Below are positions 28,534-36,260 of a stretch of 45,160 nt of DNA, in pieces. The DNA is taken from positions 1 through 45,160 of the forward strand of contig LT649289.1 in NCBI GenBank assembly GCA_900128395.1, written 5' to 3'. The notes under the pieces were generated by a model that saw nothing but the letters and a program-made list of their open reading frames with translations, was not told the origin of the DNA and did no database searches. The first letter of the stretch is position 1, and each line of letters begins with the position of its first letter. Source of the stretch: Stramenopiles sp. TOSAG23-2. Taxonomy: Eukaryota > Sar. The translations under genes and the position numbers were made by a program.

Positions 28534-31506
28534 ATGCAATCTCATAAGCGAAGGCGTTGTGAGGACGATGGTGATTTTGGTTTTAATAGGCCACCATCGC
28601 GACAACGAAGTGAAAGTTTATTTCGACGTCAACAAGAATTGTTTAATGCGATGAACATGGATTTCAATGGCAATGACAAACAACAAGAAGAAGATCAAAA
28701 TTTTGATCTTGAATTACCATTTGATGTTCAAGGTAGCGATGTAAATAATGATGGTGATAACGCACCGTTTGATAATATTGTTTCGTATTTATCTTTTGAC
28801 AGTATTAACAATAATAATAATGATAATAATGTCAGTACCGGTCAAGATTTTGTAGATATCTGTCACATATTTTCGTCTGACGAGGATGATGAAGGTGGCA
28901 ATGATTATAGAAAAAAATGTAGCGACGAAGATAATGACGATGATAGCTGTAGTACGACAAGTAGTTCCGGTAATAGCGTTTCTACCTCAAGTAGTAGCAG
29001 TAGCAGTAGTATCACCCTTGCTAAAACAAATACAATGAAGATGAAAAAAGCAAAGTATTTAACTACTAATGTATTGCCCCCCAACAGCAACAATATTGAT
29101 AATGATAACAACCTTCTTTCAACCAATAAAAATGGCAGTAGTACTAAAAAATATGAACGTAGATTAGAGAAAAAAGTTGGGAGTAATTTATTGCCTTTGG
29201 AATATCAAAAATTTTATAAACGTGGATTTCGTATAACAATGCAAGTAGATTCTCCATTATCTGATCAATACGTTTGGAATCGAATGTTAGATGATTTACG
29301 TGTTATTGGTTTTTTAGAAGGACGCGGAACTGGTACTTTGCTTCAAGACTCTATTCCCAGCTCTACTAATACTATAGGAAAGGCAAGGCAAATTGATGAT
29401 AAGAACAAATATAACAACAAAGATAGTAGCAATAATAGCAATAGCTTGAAGACCAGTGAAAAAAACGAGTCGAATGCCCGGTCATGTTACCCATTGGTAT
29501 TTACAAAATACTGCTACGATTTTAAATTGTACAGATTGATTTTAAAGCATTTACCAATATTATTTGCGACACGTCTTTCTATCCTTCGTTTGTTGGCATT
29601 TTATGTCTTGCAGTCAAAAGAGGGAAGAAATGTTACATCAGTTGACTATGAATTGAACGATAATGATATGACAGAAATAATCGAACAAACAATACGTTTT
29701 TTCGAAGAAACTATTGTTAATACAGATGTGGAACAACGTTTAGGTATGACGACAGGGGATGATAATAGTCATGATGATATTAGCAATTTACACAATAATA
29801 GTAAGCAAAAAGATGCGAAGGGTCGCACAAGAACATCACCACAGAAAACGAAACGAATACGCTTGGATTTGACGCTATTAGGTACGAAATTGCTAAAAGT
29901 CAAAACATGGCAACCTACACTATCTACAAAATTTGTATTGCCTGTCATATCCACCTGTAAATCTCTTTGTGAAAGAGCAGCGGCAAAATTTAGCAGATTT
30001 TCAAAAACAAAGGATGAACTTTCATCAACAATTAATTTGCCACAGTCTAATGATACACATTGCCTTTTTAGCATATCACCGCGAACATTAAAAGGTTTTG
30101 CAGCTTTTAATCACAAAGAAAACATATCGCAACCATTGTCTCAATTTCCATGGGACAGCAATGTTGATAAGATGCCGAGTAAGCATACTATTACCAAAGT
30201 TAGACAAATCGTTCTGCATATGTTATGTGCAAACATCGAGTTGTGTGGCTTTTTTTGCATTGAACAATTATGGGGTACAGGTAGCATCTGTGATTATATT
30301 TGTAACAAAATCGAAGTATTTGTTAGCGAGATTCCTTCTAGCACAACAAGCAACAAACGAGTCAAAGTACTTTTACGAAGAGATAGCGTTGCACCTGAAA
30401 TACCATGCAGGATTGAAAAGACACGTGTGACTACATATCCATTGAAAAGTATATATGCAATACCCATTAATAGCATTAAATCAGAAAGTGATGACAAAGA
30501 TGTTATGATTGATAAAGAACAAAAGCCAAATATGGTTGTAATTGAAACCGTTTATAATCCTGTTACAAGTATAGAAAAAGAATTATTTATCTCGAAGGAA
30601 ACTATTAATGAAGAATTTGTAAGGCATGAATTTGTAAAAGGTATGAAATTATATGCATATTTTTTGTCATTCTCGATGGTAATCTTACTTTTTGGAATAA
30701 TCTGCTTACCGAACTGGCAAAATGTTTTTTTTGTCTGTGAATTTACTGTGGTAAAACTATATTTGTTCAACAAATTATGGTTGGAGAGAAAAATAGAAAG
30801 CTGTAAAAGTAAGTCAAACATCTTGTATTTAAGAAAGGTACAAAGTGTATGGGTACATGCAACAACGATTGCAGCTTGCGTTCTGATAATGTTTTTAGAT
30901 GATAATCCACATATACCATTAAATTCTGAACAGAAGAAAGTCACTGGAGACAAAGTGCTAGCCGGGGCATCAGTGATGGCTATATATACTACATACAATG
31001 CAACATATACAATGACTGAAGGTTTGACTACAGCAATAATGCTTATCTTCTTTATCTTGCGTCATTATGTTATTGATGAATTACATGACGGAAGTAACGT
31101 AGTGGGTAAACCTTTTGGTATTCCTGTTTCTTATAGTGGAACAGTATTTTTGTCTGGGATTATTGGAGCAGCTGTTGGTGATATTGCAGCAATGATTATA
31201 TTATCCATTAAACGAAAAGCTTATATTCAAATTGCATTGAATAAATTAAATGTAAAACCACTGGACATTGATCCGGATATGCATTTAAAGAAGAAGCAAA
31301 CCAAAGTTGATATTTTAACAAATTTAATAAACATATCAATCCTTATCTTCACGTTAATTCGAATAGTAAAGTATTATTTATTTCCAATGTATACCATAGA
31401 CGATCACGGACTTTTATTAGCGCCCAGTTTCACACCAAATCATATGGTAGTAGTTGGCTTTACTGCCATAGTTGGAATGATTGCCATCTACGTGTCGAGA
31501 AAATAA
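28534..31506 (+). CDS. Orphan multi-pass membrane protein with disordered N-terminus
   Basis: 990 residues from the ATG at 28534 (MQSHKRRRC); the open frame upstream of it has only a non-ATG start. Residues 1-220 are low-complexity and probably disordered: acidic, Asn-rich and with a long Ser tract. Residues ~220-700 form a soluble region with no recognisable domain (LPLEYQKFYKRGFRITMQVD, later LTLLGTKLLKVKTWQPTLST). The last ~290 residues hold about six hydrophobic segments (LSFSMVILLFGIICLP; IAACVLIMFL; LTTAIMLIFFILRHYVI; FLSGIIGAAVGDIAAMIILS; NISILIFTLIRIVKYYLF; VVVGFTAIVGMIAIYV) with a Gly-rich GAAVGD turn. No intron. Topology suggests an endomembrane or plasma-membrane protein; the function is unknown and I do not recognise the family. 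Confidence 0.8.
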   Translation: MQSHKRRRCEDDGDFGFNRPPSRQRSESLFRRQQELFNAMNMDFNGNDKQQEEDQNFDLELPFDVQGSDVNNDGDNAPFDNIVSYLSFDSINNNNNDNNVSTGQDFVDICHIFSSDEDDEGGNDYRKKCSDEDNDDDSCSTTSSSGNSVSTSSSSSSSSITLAKTNTMKMKKAKYLTTNVLPPNSNNIDNDNNLLSTNKNGSSTKKYERRLEKKVGSNLLPLEYQKFYKRGFRITMQVDSPLSDQYVWNRMLDDLRVIGFLEGRGTGTLLQDSIPSSTNTIGKARQIDDKNKYNNKDSSNNSNSLKTSEKNESNARSCYPLVFTKYCYDFKLYRLILKHLPILFATRLSILRLLAFYVLQSKEGRNVTSVDYELNDNDMTEIIEQTIRFFEETIVNTDVEQRLGMTTGDDNSHDDISNLHNNSKQKDAKGRTRTSPQKTKRIRLDLTLLGTKLLKVKTWQPTLSTKFVLPVISTCKSLCERAAAKFSRFSKTKDELSSTINLPQSNDTHCLFSISPRTLKGFAAFNHKENISQPLSQFPWDSNVDKMPSKHTITKVRQIVLHMLCANIELCGFFCIEQLWGTGSICDYICNKIEVFVSEIPSSTTSNKRVKVLLRRDSVAPEIPCRIEKTRVTTYPLKSIYAIPINSIKSESDDKDVMIDKEQKPNMVVIETVYNPVTSIEKELFISKETINEEFVRHEFVKGMKLYAYFLSFSMVILLFGIICLPNWQNVFFVCEFTVVKLYLFNKLWLERKIESCKSKSNILYLRKVQSVWVHATTIAACVLIMFLDDNPHIPLNSEQKKVTGDKVLAGASVMAIYTTYNATYTMTEGLTTAIMLIFFILRHYVIDELHDGSNVVGKPFGIPVSYSGTVFLSGIIGAAVGDIAAMIILSIKRKAYIQIALNKLNVKPLDIDPDMHLKKKQTKVDILTNLINISILIFTLIRIVKYYLFPMYTIDDHGLLLAPSFTPNHMVVVGFTAIVGMIAIYVSRK

Positions 31507-31670
31507 AAGATAAACGAGATAGCGAGATTAATTGTTGCGTGTGTGGTTGTGTAATTTAGTGTGCGTGCTGTGTGTGATGTAAATAAAAAAAGCTACACAC
31601 GGAACCTTCTTTTAGTACGAAATACGTACGAGTATAATATTATAAATAATAGAAAATTTCTTAATAAAAT

Positions 31671-32777
31671 TTACAATTTACTTCCATCAACAACATAATC
31701 CATACCAAACTTATATTGTTTACCATCTCCGTGTTTCACAATTTTTTGGAGATATTTCAAGGGATCTTGATAATCTGCCATGCCAACTATACCAAATGCT
31801 TGATGATATCCCAATAAACGTTGTAATTGTTTTGGATACTCCAATATTCGTTGACGGGATATTTGTATGAATTGATTATGTTGTGTTTTTAAATAGCTAC
31901 GTAAAAAATTCAAATTAATAGTACGCCTTGATTGATCCGTAGTTGTATTCGAACCACCTGCATGAAACATGGATCCATCAAAAATAGCAACAGAACCTTG
32001 TTTCATTTCAATGTATTTTAACACACCTGGTTGTTTAATATCTGGGCGTATGCCTTCCATACCTGTCTGCGACTTTGGCACAATCCATGTGCCACCATTT
32101 TCTTTCGTAAAATCATCTAATGCGAACAATGTATTGCAAACCAATGGTTGATTTGGTCGTTTTGGCCTCCATTGTCCATCATCTTGATGCAAATCTTGTG
32201 GTGCAGAAAATGGTTCAGGATTGGACAATACGTGTGTATTCAATTGAAATTCAGGACTTAATACACCTGCAATAATCCCTAATATCATTGGTTCCATGAT
32301 AATATCATCCAATGCACGAGTTTTTGCCATTGCATTATGTATATGCGTCGTTACATCCCCTTTCGTCGTATCACGATTAAATCTACGCTGCATATTTTTT
32401 ACACCATCATTAAATAATCGGTCCATTTCTTGACGCAAGTACATTACTTTTTCATTTGATAAGAAATTTTCCAATATTGCATATCCATTTACGTGTATTT
32501 CTTCAACAATATTGCGTATTTTATCCATTTGTGCTTGAGTTAAATATGCATATGGATTCTGAACAAGCACACCAATTCTACCAATCGATTTTTGTCGTTT
32601 GCCATTATCATTATTGTTATTATTATCGATTTGTTGTTGTTGTTTAACGGCAGCATCCATTAATAAATTCATTGTACGTATACGTTTTTGATATTCCTCT
32701 TCACGATCACGTAAACGTGCTTCATAATTTAAACGCCGATATTCGTTTATATTATTATTATCGATTGATTGAGACAT
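31671..32777 (-). CDS. Phytanoyl-CoA dioxygenase-like Fe(II)/2OG oxygenase
   Basis: 368-residue member of the phytanoyl-CoA dioxygenase (PhyH) superfamily of non-heme iron, 2-oxoglutarate-dependent hydroxylases. The iron ligands are visible: His197 and Asp199 in DLHQDDGQW and His272 in SMFHAGGSN, with Arg284/Arg285 (RRTINLNF) for 2-oxoglutarate. Supporting motifs are LFALDDFTKENGGT and VAIFDGSMF. The first ~90 residues are charged and Gln/Asn-rich (KQQQQIDNNNNNDNG) and are not part of the fold. There is no obvious peroxisomal targeting signal at the C-terminus (ends GSKL), although the SKL-COOH ending in GSKL is itself a canonical PTS1; import into peroxisomes is therefore plausible. The substrate may be a branched fatty acyl-CoA, but the superfamily is diverse. 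Confidence 0.88.
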   Translation of the reverse strand: MSQSIDNNNINEYRRLNYEARLRDREEEYQKRIRTMNLLMDAAVKQQQQIDNNNNNDNGKRQKSIGRIGVLVQNPYAYLTQAQMDKIRNIVEEIHVNGYAILENFLSNEKVMYLRQEMDRLFNDGVKNMQRRFNRDTTKGDVTTHIHNAMAKTRALDDIIMEPMILGIIAGVLSPEFQLNTHVLSNPEPFSAPQDLHQDDGQWRPKRPNQPLVCNTLFALDDFTKENGGTWIVPKSQTGMEGIRPDIKQPGVLKYIEMKQGSVAIFDGSMFHAGGSNTTTDQSRRTINLNFLRSYLKTQHNQFIQISRQRILEYPKQLQRLLGYHQAFGIVGMADYQDPLKYLQKIVKHGDGKQYKFGMDYVVDGSKL

Positions 32778-32981
32778 GGACAGTGAAGAGTGGCGATTGT
32801 TTTTTTATTTTTTTGCTCTCTCTTTTTTAATTTCCCTTTCGTCCTGTTTGTTTCTTTTTGTTGAATGACGATTATGTTTTTCTTTCTATTTCTTTCCCTT
32901 TTTTGTTGTTGTTGTTTGTCTTTTACATAGCACCATAATATATATATTTTCGGCCGGTTTGTTTCAAAGAAGTTTTTTTAT

Positions 32982-33672
32982 TACAGATGTTTGCAACCAA
33001 CACCGGACAGTGAGAGAGAGAGAGACATGCAAGAAAAAAAAAAAAATACTAAAGCATATTAGCACATATGAATAGAATTAAAATACATGATTTTGACTAA
33101 AAAATTAAATCGGGTTTTAATCATTTCAGTAATTAATCTTTAAAATTCCAAATTACAACACCCAGAAAATAGCTTCGAATTTATAGTTGATTGTGTTGTA
33201 ACATGATAGTACATGAACTAACTTTGTAGACTCGGTCTGTATTGCCACAATATCCAAAAATAGGTCACAGGTCATTTCTACATTTCCGAATGATAGATTT
33301 CCATTTCTTAATGCAATACACTAACTTGGTATGTATAAAAATTATTAAAAATCATGTATTTTAATGCTATTTGATGCTAATATGCTTTTTTTTTTTTTTG
33401 TTGCATAGCTCTATATTCAGCAGCTTCTTTCTCTAACTGAGCTTGCTCAATTTTACGTTGTTTTTCTTCCTCAGTAGATTCTTTTTGTAAAAAACGTACA
33501 ATGTCATCTTGTTTCTTTTCGGCTTCTCCTAAATATTTGATTAACCCACTGTGCAAAAATAAAGCACGGTATCGATGGCCATTTTTATATATTTGATTCT
33601 AATATGTTTTTTTTTTTTTTGTTTTGGTGTGTCTCTCTCATCACTGTCCGGTGTTGATTGCAAACATCTGTA
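32982..33672. mobile_element. Composite inverted-repeat element, 691 bp
   Basis: The ends are inverted repeats: TACAGATGTTTGCAA at 32982 and its complement ending at 33672, continuing with CACCGGACAGTGA, GA-rich sequence, an A-tract and CATATTAG over about 75 bases, imperfectly. A second inverted pair lies inside: 33051-33094 against 33347-33390 (AAAGCATATTAGCA through ATTAAAATACATGATTTT). The same A-tract plus CATATTAG motif therefore occurs three times. A coding fragment (33377-33598, minus) sits between two of these. No transposase is present and no clear target-site duplication is seen, so this is either a non-autonomous element or a locally rearranged repeat. Confidence 0.65.
33377..33598 (-). 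pseudogene. Charged-helix gene fragment inside the inverted-repeat element
   Basis: On the minus strand an open frame of 73 codons runs from after a TAG (33599-33601) to a TAG at 33377-33379 with no usable early Met. It encodes GHRYRALFLHSGLIKYLGEA, a highly charged helix (KKQDDIVRFLQKESTEEEKQ and beyond) and a Lys run from the A-tract. The sequence looks like real protein but lacks a start. It is bounded on both sides by copies of the same A-tract/CATATTAG repeat, as if captured or inserted. The parent gene is not in this window and the family is not recognised. Confidence 0.5.
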
Positions 33673-33858
33673 TAGTTTGTCCAACCCAAATGAATGAATA
33701 ATATATAGGAAAAAAAGCCATCATTTCTTCCGTGTGTTTTTGTTATAGGAAAAGAAGAGAAAAATGGAAAAACAAACTTATATAATACAACAAAGGAAAT
33801 ACAAACACATATTCATTATATTCAGTTTTGTATAAATATAAATACTACATGTAAGTAT

Positions 33859-35244
33859 ATGGGAAACAAACAACGGGTTGGAAATAAAGAACAAGTCAAC
33901 GAGATGGAAGAAGAGGTAACGTCGGAGGAAGTACAACATTTATTGCAAGAATTGTTTGAAAAACAGAATGTACAAGTGAAAGATCAAATTATGAAACTAG
34001 CAACGGATGGGAATACTGATATGATCTTTGGATTATGTACACGTATTGTCACAGCATGGGATCATCAAACGGATGTTTTTGAAAACTGCAAAAAGTTAGA
34101 AGGTGGGCTTACGGGTGCAGGTGTATATTTAGTAGCACGAAAGCAACAACAACAAGGACCCTCGTCGTCCTCCACCTCCAGTAACAAAGTTGTGTTTAAA
34201 ATTGCAAATTTTGCAAACGATGATGAATTAGCATGTTTAACACAACCAGGTAAAGCTAATGGTATGTTATATGTTGCAAATAAATCTGTCTCCAATTCAA
34301 ATTTATTTGCCGATGTATGGCAAGATGAATTATTACCTCGTTGTACTGTACTTGAATTTTTAGAAGGTACATCATTTGAAACCCCCGTGAAAAGCCATGG
34401 TCTTGCATTACGAACTAAGGAAGATGCTATTGCACTTGGTAAAGCAATTGCATTGTTTCACCAATCCTCTTCCTCGTCCACATCGTCGTGGTATAATAAT
34501 AATACATTTAATATTTATGATCGATATTATAATACATTTACAAATGATTTAAAGGAAGTTGTTGATCAAATACCATCGGATGAAATGATGATTATTGATA
34601 GAGCTGCAACTGTACAAGGTTTAACGTATATAAATGAGATTGTACCGATACTTTTTAAATTATTATCACCTGATTCATTGATGGGACGTATGGTTGTTGG
34701 ACATAATGATTTACATGATGGCAATTTAATGCGTAGATATGATAATAATCAACCAGGTGATTTAGTACTTATTGATTTTGATCGTATATGCATGATGCAA
34801 GCTGGGAATGATCTTGGTAGTTATATGTCACAGATTGATACAAGCAAAGTAGAATCGCCATGGCCTTCTTATGAAATGAGAGCGTCATTTGCACAATCAT
34901 ATATTGATACTATGCCGGAAGAAGTTATTTCTAATTTTTCACGTACATCTGTTGATGAAGTTATATTTGATTTAGAAATTGGTTGTGTCATGCGTGATTT
35001 ATATCTTGGTATGGTGATACCAATGATATTTCCGCCAATTATTGGTAAATGGGTATCGCAATACCTTGTAAATGAACGTGTTATTAAATGTACCAATGTA
35101 TTGATTGAAGCAAGGAATAATGAACAAATACGAAATGATGTATTAAAACATGGTATACGCCATGTTGCCAATATCAATGGATTAACATTAGGTAATCTTT
35201 TTAAATCGTTTTTTACACGTTCTCCAACTATTAGTAAGATTTAA
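33859..35244 (+). CDS. Choline/ethanolamine kinase-like protein
   Basis: 461 residues with the aminoglycoside phosphotransferase/choline kinase fold. Conserved elements: a Gly-rich loop (EGGLTGAGVYLV, 81-92), a basic ATP-site strand (KVVFKIANF, Lys114), the Brenner-type catalytic loop VVGHNDLHDGNL (279-290; Asp284 and Asn289), and the metal-binding IDFDRI (305-310; Asp306). The C-terminal part keeps choline-kinase-like features (NDLGSYMSQID). Two Ser/Gln-rich inserts (about 96-109 and 203-210) look like loop expansions. Choline or ethanolamine kinases carry out the first step of the Kennedy pathway for phospholipid synthesis; which amine is used, or whether another small alcohol is the substrate, is not visible. 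The N-terminus MGNKQR has Gly2 but is a weak myristoylation site. Single exon. Confidence 0.82.
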   Translation: MGNKQRVGNKEQVNEMEEEVTSEEVQHLLQELFEKQNVQVKDQIMKLATDGNTDMIFGLCTRIVTAWDHQTDVFENCKKLEGGLTGAGVYLVARKQQQQGPSSSSTSSNKVVFKIANFANDDELACLTQPGKANGMLYVANKSVSNSNLFADVWQDELLPRCTVLEFLEGTSFETPVKSHGLALRTKEDAIALGKAIALFHQSSSSSTSSWYNNNTFNIYDRYYNTFTNDLKEVVDQIPSDEMMIIDRAATVQGLTYINEIVPILFKLLSPDSLMGRMVVGHNDLHDGNLMRRYDNNQPGDLVLIDFDRICMMQAGNDLGSYMSQIDTSKVESPWPSYEMRASFAQSYIDTMPEEVISNFSRTSVDEVIFDLEIGCVMRDLYLGMVIPMIFPPIIGKWVSQYLVNERVIKCTNVLIEARNNEQIRNDVLKHGIRHVANINGLTLGNLFKSFFTRSPTISKI

Positions 35245-36260
35245 GATGATGTGGGAGATATGGCTTTTCTGTTATCGCAAAATGTATATGTTTTCATTTT
35301 TTTCAACGCTTAAACATATACACACACACTAAAATCAAAGGAGAAAGGTAGTTTGATAGTAAAATACATGTGTGTTCATCTATATGATTCATCATACATT
35401 GTAAACCGTTTGTTTGCACGTTTTGTTGTGTCGTCGGTATAAAAACACTACTATTTCAAATTATATGCTATTATGATGAGTATAGAGTATAGAGGAAAAA
35501 AAAAAGTTACAGCATTGTAATGGTATTACTATATTATATTTATTTGCCGATATACTAAATATTATATTATACCTATCAAATATATAACTAATGGTATGTC
35601 TATCTTGTATAAGTTGCACTTTTTGAACAACAAAAGATAATGGTGTGGACGTGTGGACAACTAAGACTCTTACCAGCTTACAGCTTACAGCATTTTAAAA
35701 GGGAGTATTAGGCGGCAAAGATTTCACATGATGATGATGTGCAACGTGTCACCTGATATAATTTTTACTGTGCCGGCCAGTCGTAAATTTTCGGTACATA
35801 TTTTTTATTACACTTAAACACTATATTACCTAACAAATACACAAATTAATCGGTTTTCAGGTTTTCGAGTGGTTGAGTTTTGGATTAATTAGTGTATTTG
35901 ATAGTTAAATATAGTGTTTAAGTATACCAAACAATTTGTACCGAAAATTGACGACTGGCCGGCACACTAAAAATTATATCGGGATAGTCTATTATATATA
36001 TATATTGAAAAATAATAATAGAATGGAAAAGATATAAGGGTGATGTACAAATTATATATATGTATATAAAAATTTTGCAGAAAGATATATATATATATAC
36101 GTATATTCAAACGAAATATCAAAATTTACAAACAAAACAGAGATATAATACTGGAAAGGGTATAGTATATACACTACACGCGAAAAAATATTTATTAACA
36201 CATAATTAGTGAAAGAATTTGAAACTATAACAAATTAAAAACAAGCGACGAAAATAAAAT
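35245..36260. other. Intergenic region with MITE-like hairpin
   Basis: About 1 kb, AT-rich, between two plus-strand genes. The main feature is the inverted-repeat element at 35755-35980. TA microsatellites occur near 35992-36005 and 36085-36105. No gene is seen. Confidence 0.7.
35755..35980. mobile_element. MITE-like hairpin element, 226 bp
   Basis: A near-complete palindrome. The left arm starts GATATAATTTTTACTGTGCC; the right arm ends in its complement with few mismatches. The outer ~43 bp of each arm are almost identical (including GCCGGCCAGTCGT and ATTTTCGGTAC), and similarity continues through ACTTAAACACTATATT and AAATACAC to near the centre, leaving a loop of roughly 30 bases around 35852-35882. 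No coding capacity. No convincing target-site duplication apart from TA dinucleotides near the ends. Confidence 0.82.

Larger units (their letters stand above)
32778..33858. other. Divergent intergenic region containing an inverted-repeat element
   Basis: About 1.1 kb between two divergent genes (dioxygenase left, choline-kinase-like right). The left 200 bases are T-rich leader sequence; 32982-33672 is the composite inverted repeat; the right 190 bases lead to the kinase start. Any shared promoter is interrupted by the element. Confidence 0.7.

Noticed and set aside
32456-32647. Plus-strand ORF within the dioxygenase gene
   Set aside because: Shadow frame of the real minus-strand gene, which has intact iron-ligand motifs.
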